This document shows, piece by piece, positions 33,631-45,100 of a stretch of 64,000 bases of DNA. Source of the DNA: Hawksworthiomyces lignivorus. Lineage: Eukaryota; Ascomycota; Sordariomycetes; Ophiostomatales; Ophiostomataceae. Every line of letters starts with the position of its first letter. Positions within the stretch are counted from its first letter, which is position 1. The notes beneath the pieces were generated by a model, which made no database searches, was not told the origin of the DNA, and was given only the letters and a program-made list of their open reading frames with translations. The stretch spans positions 248,001 to 312,000 of the forward strand of contig NTMA01000009.1 of NCBI GenBank assembly GCA_002917075.1, in the 5' to 3' direction. Made by a program: the position numbers and the translations under genes.

Positions 33631-36412
33631 ATGTTCCGGAACGCACTCAGACAGTCGACGCGCGCCGTCGGCGCCATCTCTGCGAGCAGAGTGGCTGGGG
33701 TAAGTTTTCCGAGAGCGAAAAAAATCATCGAGTACGAGGAGGGAAGAAAGGCAGGCCCAAAACATCGCAACCAGAGCACAGCGGACAAGAAATAGATCAC
33801 AACCTGATGAAATTGCCATTGAAACAATCTTCCGGAAAGCTCAATTGAGATGAACTTGATGGGCGTTTGTGCGATGGGCAAATTTTTTGTATCCGAGCTT
33901 GGTTGAAGCTATTGGTTTTACGGAATAGCTGTTTCCGGACATGATGGATTTGCCGCCTTTCCCCCGACTTTCATCTCAATTCCATCCTCACTTCCATCGC
34001 ACCCTCTCGCCCTTGCTAACTCATCGCTTTCTATCAACAGGCACGAATTGCCGCGCCCGCCTTCAACGCTGCCATCCAGGCCCGGTCTTACGCCGACGCC
34101 AAGGCCTCGCCGACCGAGGTCTCATCCATCCTCGAGCAGCGGATCCGCGGTGTTCAGGAGGAAGCTGGTCTTGCCGAGACTGGCCGTGTCCTGTCTGTCG
34201 GGTATGCAAACACGAGTCGCAGTTTCCTAATTAGTGCTATTCTGTCTGGCGACGGAAAAGGGCCGCACGGCACGCCCGTTGTTGCACTTTCTGTCTTCAG
34301 ATGAAATTTTTAGCGTTCCCGTTTTGGCTAACCTTAATTCCCGCAGTGATGGTATCGCCCGTGTGCACGGCATGGCCAACGTCCAGGCTGAGGAGCTTGT
34401 CGAGTATGTATACCTAATCAATTATGTTGTCTATCAAAGCTATTTCTTTATATTTCTCACTTTTTTTCTTCTTTGTTCTCAACATCTAACTTTCCCCAAG
34501 GTTCGCCTCTGGCGTCAAGGGCATGTGCATGAACCTCGAGGCCGGCCAGGTCGGTGTCGTGCTGTTCGGTTCCGATCGTCTCGTCAAGGAGGGTGAGATC
34601 GTGAAGCGTACTGGAGAGATTGTGAGTTTTTTTTGTTGTTTTTTTTCCTCTGCAACCCTGCCATCACATGGCGAAGTGCTACTTCCCACCTCTACCTCTA
34701 CCAATAGTAAATCTACCCAATCGGCTAACTTAATAGGTTGATGTCCCTGTTGGTCCCGAGCTGCTCGGCCGTGTTGTCGATGCTCTTGGCAACCCCATCG
34801 ATGGCAAGGGCCCCCTTAACGCCAAGGAGAAGCGCCGTGCCCAGCTGAAGGCACCCGGCATTCTGCCCCGCAAATCCGTCAACCAGCCCGTGCAGACTGG
34901 TCTCAAGTCCATCGACGCCATGGTTCCCATCGGTCGTGGCCAGCGTGAGCTGATTATCGGCGATCGTCAGACCGGCAAGACCGCCGTCGCTCTGGATGCC
35001 ATCCTGAACCAGAAGCGCTGGAACGACTCTAACGACGAGACCAAGAAGCTGTACTGCATCTACGTCGCCGTCGGCCAGAAGCGGTCTACTGTCGCCCAGC
35101 TTGTCAAGACCCTGGAAGAGAACGACGCTATGAAGTACTCCATCGTTGTCGCTGCTACTGCCTCTGAGGCCGCTCCTCTGCAGTACCTTGCTCCCTTCAC
35201 CGGTAAGAATTTCCCTTCAGTTTTTGTGCATTATTTTCTTCATACGTTGCCACATATGGCAACTCTAGCCGGCCTTCACCTCTTTCCATATTTGATATCT
35301 TGCCTCTTGCCAGGGTCGCGCCTGCCACAGGTGCATACCAGCGTGTTGGGTATTTTCTTATTTCATGTCACATGATTTGCCAGAGTCGCGGTTGGTTACT
35401 CATCACTGTGTCACATGATCTGTACCGGCGCAAATCGGTCCCTGGCCCGACTTACATCTTATATCTTTGCATCGCGATGTGTTCTCCCGTTCTGCCTGCA
35501 TCTTTTGCTAACTCGTAGCAGGCGCTAGCATTGGCGAATGGTTCAGGGATACAGGAAAGCACTCGCTTGTGATCTACGACGATCTGTCGAAGCAGGCCGT
35601 CGCCTACCGCCAGATGTCTCTGCTGCTGCGTCGTCCCCCCGGCCGTGAGGCTTACCCCGGTGACGTTTTCTACCTGCACTCGCGTCTGCTGGAGCGTGCT
35701 GCCAAGATGAACGACACCCACGGTGGCGGCTCCATGACTGCCCTGCCCGTCATTGAGACCCAGGGTGGTGATGTGTCTGCTTACATTCCCACTAACGTCA
35801 TTTCCATCACTGACGGCCAGATCTTCTTGGAGGCTGAGCTGTTCTACAAGGGTATCCGCCCCGCCATCAACGTCGGTCTGTCCGTGTCTCGTGTCGGTTC
35901 CGCTGCCCAGCTCAAGGCAATGAAGCAGGTCGCTGGTTCGCTCAAGCTCTTCTTGGCCCAGTACCGTGAGGTCGCCGCTTTCGCCCAGTTCGGTTCCGAT
36001 CTGGATGCTGCCACCAAGCAGACCCTCAGCCGTGGCGAGCGTGTAAGTACTCACTTATGAATTTTTTTTTGCGACTTATGCCCTTGATTTTTCTGCGTCG
36101 TAAAAGACGCATATATGCATATATGTATATACTAACAAGTTACTGCAGTTGACCGAGCTCCTGAAGCAGAAGCAGTACTCGCCCATGGCCGTCAACGAGA
36201 TGGTTCCCCTGATCTACGCTGGCGTCAACGGTTTCCTCGACGCCGTTCCCGTCAACAAGATCCTGACCTGGGAGGCTGACTTCCTTGCCCACCTGAAGAC
36301 GAACGAGCAGGAGCTGCTCGCCACCATCGACAAGGAGGGTGCCCTCAGCAAGGAACTAGAGGCCAAGCTGAAGGATGTCATTGACGCTTTCACCAAGAGC
36401 TTTCTGGGTTAA
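33631..36412 (+). CDS. atp1: ATP synthase F1 subunit alpha, mitochondrial
   Basis: Seven exons encode 552 residues: 33631-33699, 34041-34201, 34347-34403, 34501-34621, 34737-35202, 35522-36042 and 36149-36412. All introns are GT-AG and all phases agree. The first 30 or so residues ([20 protein letters not shown]) are a mitochondrial presequence. The mature protein shows the beta-barrel N-domain, the Walker A loop GDRQTGKT (residues 210-217), the [13 protein letters not shown] block, SIGEWFRD and the alpha-subunit C-terminal helices. With beta it forms the catalytic hexamer of complex V at the inner membrane; alpha sites bind nucleotide but do not catalyse. Introns 1 (341 nt) and 5 (319 nt) are long for this window, and intron 5 contains an internal duplication. 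Part of intron 1 and exon 2 recurs as an inverted relic upstream. Confidence 0.98.
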
Positions 36413-36782
36413 ATAGAGGCTGCTACTAATACGGTGTGTGTTGTAAAAAAAGAGATGGCCGCCGTTGTAGGGGATTAGGTGAGGCATGTGAGTTGAGGTT
36501 TGCGTTTTGGTATTAGTCTACTTCACATGACTTGGTTTTCGTCTCGTGCATCTTTGTTTCGCTAGAGAGAAGCTCCAACCATCTCACTGGTTTTCTTCTC
36601 CTCGCTGGGATGATCGCGGGAGAATGGCTGACGAATTTGGAAGAGAGGGCGATTCACATATTTCTCCAGCCTATCTACTGTAAAATAGAGTCAAAAAAAA
36701 AGCTCAATTGCACTCGATTCCCTTTGTCCGAATATACTCGTTTTAAACCTAGTGTCTCCTAGCCTGCATTAATGACCTCCAT
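36413..36782. other. Intergenic after atp1
   Basis: The atp1 3' flank. No gene seen before the spt16 relic begins. Confidence 0.55.
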
Positions 36783-36998
36783 TTGGCGAAACTTGTATCA
36801 TTGGATCAGAAGAACAACACTGTCATGCTACCCATCATGGGCCGTCCTATGCCTTTTAATACAACAAGATCAAGAATGCCAGCAAAATCGATGAGGGCGA
36901 CTGGTACTTTTTGCGGATCAACTTCCCCTGGCCTAGGCGTTGGCTGCAAAAACGGTCAGCCGTTTGAAGATGCCTCTGCCCACTCTGGTCTGTAGCCT
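36783..36998 (+). pseudogene. Fragment of spt16 (FACT subunit), middle domain, frameshifted
   Basis: In three successive frames this piece reads as part of the Spt16 middle domain: NNTVMLPIMGRPMPF, then NKIKNASKIDEGDWYFLRINF, then GLGVGCKNGQPFEDASAH and a stop. Two frameshifts separate these blocks and no start is present, so it is a decayed fragment. Spt16 is a histone chaperone subunit of FACT. The fragment is on the plus strand just after atp1; the neighbouring fragments from the N-terminal domain of the same gene are on the minus strand, so the copy has been rearranged. Confidence 0.82.
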
Positions 36999-37173
36999 AT
37001 GACCAAAAGGAACATCCCTTTTGAGTGAGGCTGTGCCTCTCTTGCAGTCGGGGTGACGTCCGGCTAGAGGCCATTTTCGTAACTTTAACAGGTTACATTT
37101 CTCAAGTAGGGTAAGGTGCGCCATTACGTTGGAGGCGATGGCGGCGGCTGTGACTTCTCTGAAGGGGGAGACA

Positions 37174-37375
37174 GCCTTTGACGTTCAAAATGAGCGTCGA
37201 ATCCTTGTCTTCAAGACCGACTCCGTAGCCAATGTTCTTGACAAAGTGCCTCTCCAAGCCCGGCTTCTTGCTGTTGACATAGCTTAGCGCCTTCGCATAT
37301 ACATTCCGACAAGCGACGTCGTCACTAATCTTTTTCAGAACAAGATTGTAGAGTGACGCAAGGAGTTAATAATTG
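37174..37375 (-). pseudogene. Fragment of spt16, N-terminal peptidase-like domain (copy A)
   Basis: The minus strand reads YNLVLKKISDDVACRNVYAK, followed by YVNSKKPGLERHFVKNIG and a GLEDKDSTLILN block. This matches the aminopeptidase-like N-domain of Spt16 (YVKAKKPELEKHFVKN.G.GIG.E..DPTLVL). A stop interrupts the start of the fragment and similarity ends abruptly after the LILN block. Its partner copy lies about 310 bp away in the same orientation. Confidence 0.82.
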
Positions 37376-37489
37376 TTCTTTTATATCCTGTTGAGATTTA
37401 CTAAAGAGGTTCGGGTAATGGAATAATAGTAGAATCTGTAGTGTAAATTTATGGCGAGTAATGATGATGTCTGGTTTCAAGTTGTCGTG

Positions 37490-37660
37490 AACGTTAAATC
37501 TTTATTTTCAAGACCGAATCCATAATAAATGTTTTTGACAAAATACTTTTTTAATTCTAGTTTCTTCCTCTTGACGTAATTTATGTCTTCGTGTATATGT
37601 TCCGACAGACGTCGTCACTAATCTTTTTCAGACCAAAGGTTGTGAATTAACATAAAAAGA
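37490..37660 (-). pseudogene. Second fragment of spt16 N-terminal domain (copy B), AT-shifted
   Basis: A diverged direct repeat of copy A. The minus strand still reads YVKRKKLELKKYFVKNIYYG and GLENKDLT, with frameshifts and stops upstream. Compared with copy A, most differences are G or C in A and A or T in B, the pattern expected from repeat-induced point mutation. Some residues (VKRKK, ELKK) are closer to normal Spt16 than copy A, so both copies have decayed separately. Confidence 0.8.
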
Positions 37661-40199
37661 CGATAGTTGTTTTCTTATGCCTCATTGGATTTGGGAATCA
37701 TAATTACAAGACATTTCGAACGTCAACATATTTGGAAAAGTGAAAACCTGACACTGGCGTCGTATTTAATAAGTCTATTACGAAATAACCACTCAGTACC
37801 GAACAGCCTCACAATACACGAATGAGAAGTACACAGAAATCCCCGTCACCTCTTAATGCCCTGTATTGCTCAATTCACGGCCAGGTAATTAATTACGCTT
37901 CATTTACTCCGTCGACCCCTAATACACCCCTAACACCCTGCGAAGTCCTTTTCTTCGGTGCAGCTCTTCGGACTACGGCTCGCAAATTGTATTATCGAAT
38001 AATTATCAGTGCGCTCTCACAGCCTGGGTTGTGTCATTCGTTCTCTACTCTGCTCTTGTGCTATATTGTCTTTTTGTACTCTTATACCGTCCCTTCAGTA
38101 ACTATAACAAACGAGTGTACCAAAATAGAAAAGGCGAGTCAGTGCTACTTTTAGATACACTGTAATATGTTTGACAGCTTCTAGAAACACGTTATTGGTG
38201 ACAGATATTCGATACAAGATACATGGAACTTTATACTTGAAGATGCCTTTATGAAAGTGTGATATTCCGGTCAAGTCAAAAACGCTGTCACACTAGTTCT
38301 TCTCCCGTTTGCATTAGCATTTTCGCTGTTTTCCTCTGAGTAAATCTCTTCTAAGTAGTATAGAATTTCCACTGCACATCCTTTATGCAACTATCTCCTT
38401 TTATTTGTCCCTGACTTTTTGTGGCGTCCATTTAGGTGGTGCTTGTTCATCGGGTTGGGGACTAAGCGCCAGGGAATTTGGCAAGACATCTCTGCTCGCG
38501 CAAGGCTTCAAAATAGGAGCAGTTATAGCTCGAAATACAGAAAACGTGACTATTAACTGTTCAGAAAGAAGTGAATTATTACAAACCAAAGGACGCCTTT
38601 TTTATTTAAAAGCAAAGGTTTTCGCTCTGCCCAAATGGCACTACTGCACTGCTCCAAAATCGTCCACGCCACAGGCGGAATGGGACACCGGTAGCATCTG
38701 GCCGTCGGCGTTCTAGACCAACCCTCTCGGCTGTAAGTTTCATTGGATTTTGCGCAATCCTGTGAGCACATGAGAACCCCTGTGCCTTCCTTTTTCAACC
38801 AAGGATCGAATCCCCGAAAAGCTTGATTTTGTAAGGAAAACTCGTTGAACAAGCGCAAAGCATGCCTCGCCGCCTACGCCACACACATGCCGCAGCCCAT
38901 CGTGTGCTCTCCTCGTTGTGTATTCACCAATGATACTCAATATATATGACATGCTCCCTATCCGCCGCAGGATGTCCCTTAAATTTCGCATATAAAGATG
39001 ATGATGTTTTTGAGGAATTTTGACGCCGGTCGGATGCGGTGATTTAAGCATGGACAAGATAGACCAGAAAGTCTCTGCGCATCAGAATCATACCAATATG
39101 TGCTGCAAGCACATACCACTCTAAAAGGTTGGCAATGAAACCCTTAAGAGCGTCCGACAGTGTGTAAAAGTGTGATGAAGGTCATGAAGGCAACAGAGAG
39201 ACGTTCCAGCTTCTAGTACGGATGTAGTCTATTGACATCCATTAAACGGTCGAGAGAATAGACGCGCGACATCTTGGAGGTGGAAAATGTAAAAAAACAT
39301 AAGGGCTGGGATATAAAACGACAGGGAGGGCCACGAAGAGGGTTAGACCACGATGTCATGACGACAAAAAAGGTCGGTGGCACGTTGCTCATAGAAGCCT
39401 TCCCCTACAGCATATTCACATAAGGCATCAAGACTGCCTTTGTCAAATCCAGTTCTGCTCACTTGTCAGTATTTGATGTGGAAATTGAATACAGGAAGAG
39501 GAACTTAGAGAATATGCGCATGCCATCTGTAGCCTTTGCCGCCTGTCTCTCGTCAGCATCCATTCCCATAAAGCCAACGCAGCCTCTTCCTTCAGTAAGA
39601 TTTAATATTCATCTACAGTCTCACGATCGTATCAAGGCAGAAACCTTCCATTTCTCCATCCTGGCCGTTTCCTATCCTTATCTTGTCGTACAAAGGCACA
39701 AGCCCGGCTTGTGCAAACCATCTCTCGGACCACACAGTCGTCTTTGAAGTAGTGCAAGCCTATCAACCTCTGCTTCCTTCTCGTCCGATCACGCCGGTGA
39801 TGAGTGAATGGCAGAATTCTGTCGCCAGTTCCTTTTTCTTTGTTCTTCATTTTTTTGGCGTTTTCTTCTCTCGCTGTTCCTTTTACGGCATCCCAACCTA
39901 AATATTCTTTCTTGTCCAGTGAGGGAAGGAGCGACCTACCTTTGTCCCTTTTACGCTCTCTGCAATTTCTTCTCAGAATTCATTTCTCCTTCGCTCCTTC
40001 TCTCTGATCATCAATACTTTTCTTCTCTTTTTCTGCATTAGTTTTCAAGTTTCTTTCTTGCATGAGCAGCCGGTGCAAAACTGCAACGGCTCAGCGAATA
40101 CTCTTGCCTTTGCCTTTGATTCTGCATATACCCCCTTAGTCCTTTGGGGCTCTTCCTTCTAGACACTTTTGTTTCTTCTTTGTTACATGTACTCTCGAC
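37661..40199. other. AT-rich gene-poor stretch
   Basis: No intact gene. On the minus strand 39064-39272 reads as a membrane-protein-like frame with one stop and one frameshift, from an ATG at 39272, which I cannot assign. The C/T-rich DNA from 39780 is probably the leader of the mannosyltransferase gene. Confidence 0.45.
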
Positions 40200-42119
40200 A
40201 TGATTGTTACTGTACGACGACACAGATCCAGGGTGTTGTTGGCACTCCTATTCCCTGTCTTTCTTATCTGCTACATTCAGAGCAGAGGATTGAAACTAAG
40301 ACTCAGCCTCAAAAGACCTTTATCTTTTGCAGGAGATGTTTCCGATGGAGCAGAAGCAGGCGGCACACTTGAAAGCGGCGAGAGCAGCGAGAGTAGTGCT
40401 ATAGGGAAAGATGTTGGCATACCCTATGAATTTATTGTCGTGGCTAGCAATCCCGACAGCAATCCCGACAGCCGGATAGGCGATTCTATTTTTTCAGAAA
40501 CCACGACAATGAAAAGTGGCGGTTTGCCCTCTGACTCTATACTGCAATTCTGGAAGAGTCTCTTGGGCGCTTTGGTAGACGCCAGGCCGAAGACTGACAA
40601 GACAGTGGTTATCGAGGACGGTGTGAATGCATACGACTTCGAGCCCAGTCCACTTCTAAACAAAACCCGAATACGCGTCGACAAGACCCATTTGGCAGAC
40701 GAACTGCGTGACGCTCTCAAGGCTGGTCACATGAACTTTGCAGAGACAGTTCGCAGCCTATGTCATCTTCTCCCTTATTCCGGAAAAGGCAGCGACCCAA
40801 GGGGGATCGATGCAACACCAAAGGCATACAGACGTAGGCTGGCCGATAAAGGCATAACCGCACAGAAAAGAGCAAATCGTATTATGCTCGAACAAAGGAC
40901 CGCGACGAGAGAGACGAGATCACGCACTTTGGCGGACAGAACGCCAACAACAGCAAAGCCGCCACCGCCTGTAGAAACGGCGGCTGCCCGTGGTATTGTC
41001 ATGACGGCCGGTGGTTCATATATTGGCGTTGCCATCACCTCGCTGCTGATGCTGCGGCGCAGTGGATCCATTCTACCTGTGCAGCTGTTTCTCGACGACG
41101 ACTCTGACTACGACAAGGATTTGTGCGAAAGGATATTGCCCAGGTTGGGTGCTGAATGCCACATGATGCAGCGATTTTGGGAGGCCACCCCGGGCATGCC
41201 CAGGCTTGCCAAGTTTCAGTTTAAAGTGTTAGCAATTCTGTTTTCGTCATTCCGTGAAGTCCTCTTCCTCGACGCTGACTGTTGGCCCGTCCACAATCCG
41301 GACCATCTATTTGAATCCGAGCCCTTCACTTCCAAGGGACTAGTCACCTGGCCGGACTTTTGGCTCTCTACATCTGCACCGGTTCTGTATGATATTCTAG
41401 GCATTCCAGCGCCGCCAGTGACTGAGCGGCGCAGTTCGGAATCTGGCATTATGATGTACGACAAGGCGCGCCAGAGCGCCAGCCTGCTCTTCTCCGCCTA
41501 TTATAATTTCTACGGCCCGGACTTTTATTATCCGCTGTTATCCCAAGGGGCGACTGGCCAGGGTGACAAGGAGACATTTCTGCATGGCGCCTTGGTAGCG
41601 GAGGCACCTTTCTACAACGTCCGTACACAAATCGGAATTTTGGGGCGTCATATTAACGGTACATATACTGCTGCGGCTATGAGGCAGGCTGACCCGGCGG
41701 AGGACTTCAAATTGACGCAGAAGAAAGAGGAAGAGAAGAAAAATACGATACAAAATACGCGAGAAGACAGCCACGACCATCCAGGAGATGCTACAGAAGC
41801 TGATATCTCTCCTGGAGAAGAAGCTAAACGGGAGGACGAAGAGGATTCGATACATGCACGCTGGATGTTTGTGCATCATAACCTCTTCAAAATTAACCTA
41901 CGGCGGCTTGGCCCCTCTATGGTAGATGTGTATGCCCCCAACGAAAGCGGTAAACTAAGCCGACTCTGGGACGCGGAAATGGAATTCAATGACAGTGCTG
42001 GCTACGACGTGGAGAGGGCCTTGTGGGACGAAGTTCGCAAGGCGCTTTGCTCGGAGAGGTTATCAGCGACAGAAGAATGCACTGATTATATGAATTATTA
42101 CAAGGCCATATTCGGATAA
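40200..42119 (+). CDS. Alpha-mannosyltransferase, MNN1/MNN2 type (GT71)
   Basis: Single-exon gene of 639 residues. It is a type II Golgi protein: a short basic cytosolic tail, one membrane anchor (about residues 11-26, VLLALLFPVFLICYI) and a lumenal catalytic part. Family marks are RGIVMTAGG at the start of the catalytic domain, LPVQLFLDDDSDYD, the metal-binding DxD in VLFLDADCWPVHNP (near residue 357), the acceptor-region block RSSESGIMMYDK and GQGDKETFLHGAL. These match the MNN1/MNN2 alpha-mannosyltransferases that extend N- and O-linked mannans with GDP-mannose. A charged lysine/glutamate-rich insert of some 50 residues interrupts the C-terminal part. Codon use is less GC-rich than in the clathrin or DapB genes, consistent with the AT-richer, relic-laden neighbourhood or lower expression. 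Confidence 0.9.
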   Translation: MIVTVRRHRSRVLLALLFPVFLICYIQSRGLKLRLSLKRPLSFAGDVSDGAEAGGTLESGESSESSAIGKDVGIPYEFIVVASNPDSNPDSRIGDSIFSETTTMKSGGLPSDSILQFWKSLLGALVDARPKTDKTVVIEDGVNAYDFEPSPLLNKTRIRVDKTHLADELRDALKAGHMNFAETVRSLCHLLPYSGKGSDPRGIDATPKAYRRRLADKGITAQKRANRIMLEQRTATRETRSRTLADRTPTTAKPPPPVETAAARGIVMTAGGSYIGVAITSLLMLRRSGSILPVQLFLDDDSDYDKDLCERILPRLGAECHMMQRFWEATPGMPRLAKFQFKVLAILFSSFREVLFLDADCWPVHNPDHLFESEPFTSKGLVTWPDFWLSTSAPVLYDILGIPAPPVTERRSSESGIMMYDKARQSASLLFSAYYNFYGPDFYYPLLSQGATGQGDKETFLHGALVAEAPFYNVRTQIGILGRHINGTYTAAAMRQADPAEDFKLTQKKEEEKKNTIQNTREDSHDHPGDATEADISPGEEAKREDEEDSIHARWMFVHHNLFKINLRRLGPSMVDVYAPNESGKLSRLWDAEMEFNDSAGYDVERALWDEVRKALCSERLSATEECTDYMNYYKAIFG

Positions 42120-45100
42120 AGGTGTGATGCGACGTGATGAACTTGCTGTACGACGGTGGATGGTTGGCGTTGTGCAACATGCTAGATGTTTTATCTGGCA
42201 CTTGGAAGGATGCCTGAAAGTGTGTTCTGCTTTTCGCGAAACAAAATTCAAGGCGATGTCATATAGTCCTGTATATATACCAAGATCATTTACATTTTGG
42301 TATTCTCTTCTTTTAAACATATAGATTTTATGTTATTGGGGGCTCATTGATGAGAAGGGAATATGTAAGATTTTGGTACTCAATGTATAATATTGTAAAG
42401 TTGAAATATATATAATTTAACATTTCGCGACTCAAATTAATGAACAAAGGCTTTTATATTCTTTTCTTTTCTTTCTTCTCTTTTTGTCTTTTTGTCTTTT
42501 CACAATTCATTATATATTTATTTATTTATTTCAGTTTATGAGCTGTGCTTATAAAATATAATGCTGGTTCCAAATCAATTGCTTCAATTGCCAACATGCT
42601 GTAGCACGAGGCTCTGATGACTGATGTACATTGCCACCAGCGGAGAGATCCTACCTACAGAGGACCCCCCAATATTCCATGCTGAGAAGGAGAGAAGATT
42701 CAGGGGCAATACAATAACACATGTATGTACGAATACAACATTGAGATCCAGTCACACACATTCGAGCTGACTCGGAAGCACAAAACATACGGAAAGCTCG
42801 ACGAAGACACCGTAGACCTTAGCATTGCCAGTTGCACTGCGAAACACTTTGTATCCCCTAGAAGCAGAAGCACCAGTTCTCTTGAAACCCATACAAAGCT
42901 TTGTTATGTTCATCGAATTGGGCTTTTCGTGCAGCTATGAATATGCTGGAGTTCGATGTTGTAAGAGAGAACATGACCTTTCAGGTCATGTGACTACGCG
43001 TGTTTTCCGCTCCCATACATGTAAGACGAGGAAAGTCCATCTTGAAAAAAGCTACCCCACCAATAAGGACAGCAGTCTGACGCCCTGTAGGAAAAAAGTG
43101 AGCTGTCCCCCCTGTATGAAACTTTCTCATTTGCGCCCCGCTTCCCCTTGCTACTACGCGTCGGAAATAAATATTTCACGGTACGTCATTTGTTTACTTT
43201 GTAATTTTTGCTGCGCAGCTTCATTGGGCCGCGAGCGAAGGAAAAAAAGGAGCTTTGTCCAACGAGCCCGTATCATGCCATCGAGATAAATGGCCAATAT
43301 TCTATTCCAGCACGAGGGCAAGCTGATGGGCTCTTTCTTGGAAGAGCGGTGAGGGGAAGGGTGTTGGCGTCATTGGCTATCTGAGAGCAGGGGGTAGATA
43401 GTTTAATGGAGAGTAAACAAACCGATCGGACACACTAAGCATAATGAAGATGGTCGCTCAGCTTCGCCTCAAAAGGCGGGCATCGAAAACAACCCGGTCC
43501 GGAGTTTGATGTATCGCACTCTGTAGAGATGCCCCTACTCGTGCATAGGGAAAAGCCTGCAAATGGGGGGAGATGTGCGCGATAGTGTGTTTGAGGCTTT
43601 TTTATGTTGGCTTAGGCCAATGCGCCCTTGCACTGGGCACCCCCCGAATTCTACAATTGTTTCCGCATTATACCTGGTGCACCTGACAGGGTGCAATATG
43701 CAGGTTGCCAATATCGTATGTGAGAAATAAGAGCGGTTCGAGCAGTTCATATATCTATACGAACGTGGTACTCTGGGAAGCAACGCCAGCCGTGGCTCAG
43801 CCACGACATGTGCCTGATTTATTGTCGTTTGGCACCAGTGCGCAGTCGAAACAAAAATCGTAACAAGGAAAGAAAGCGCGCGACCTAATGCGGGCAAAAG
43901 GAAACATGGGAAGACACGAGACAAGACAAGCCGGATATGCATAAGCTCTTCTCAATCCAGGATGAGTCGCGTGTGGTAGACATGTTATGCAAAAGTAGTC
44001 AATTGGGGGCCGAGACAAAAGAGAGTTATTGAGAACGAAGCCTGGAATGAGGGGGCTGCTTGGTTTGGAACGGTGATCCTCTGAAAGAAGCAAAAGGACA
44101 CGAGAGACAACGGCAAAAAAGGGCGCAAAAGAAAGAGGCTGGCTCTTTGAGACATTCTACGTTCAGAGGCAAACCATTAGGCGATGCGGTTCTTCGATTC
44201 AGCATTGTAGACGGAACTTCTAGATCGCGTAGAGAAAAAAAAAATAGCCTTTTGCTGCATTCCAAATACATACATATACCCTTGCCGGGTGCCAAAGGAG
44301 ATGCACCAATGATCCAAAACGGGAACCGATTGGTCTTAGTTGGGACATCCGGAAGAAGGCAAGGGAGAATGAACGGCTCGTACATGTATACAAGTACTGT
44401 GTGAACATAGGTGTACTTTGCATGATCGCGAGATACGCTATGGCGAAACACACGCAGTAGTATGTAGTTCGACAGGGACCTTGGTTTGTTCCAGCTAGGA
44501 GAGAGCGTGGTCCGGGAGATGAAGGGTGCGCCAGGAAGATGCATCCAAGGAACAGACGATTCCCTCCTCTTTTCTCCCCACTTCTGTCTTTTACGCATAC
44601 TCGCTTGTATGCATGCACGCTCTTAACAAAAAGCATCTCACTCCTGCAGCTGTTTTAAGCATTGCAGTATTAGGTCTAAGGAGCCAAGGTCTATTCTTCA
44701 TGCACGCACTCAGATAGCGCACTCCCAGGCCTGAGAAAGCGTACTCCATACATCTCCTCTAATTTGCATGGCTATTTGCTGCGGAAGGCTGTGGTCTTGT
44801 GGCGTGCTGTTCGGGATATAGCAGAGGTGAACGTTGGAACGGCAGCGACGGCTAGGCTCCTGCTCATGGGCAAAAAAGAAAGATGTAGATCGCTGCTTGG
44901 TCTAGGACATGTGTTTGCCAAATGGAGTAGCTGTTCGATCGTCCTCCATCCTTGTACGGAATTTGTCCGTACGGCATCTTCAATGCGCGATCATGACAAG
45001 AAGAAGAAAGAAACAGAGACAAGAACAGTGCCGGGCCATCTCCGCCATCCGTCCTTCTGCCAGCTGCCCGGGCACCACTTGGGGGCCAGAAAGTAGAAAA

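Noticed and set aside
44026..44598. 190-codon minus-strand frame
   Set aside because: Low-complexity translation rich in Cys, Phe and Ser; no domain, and the neighbouring frames are equally open.
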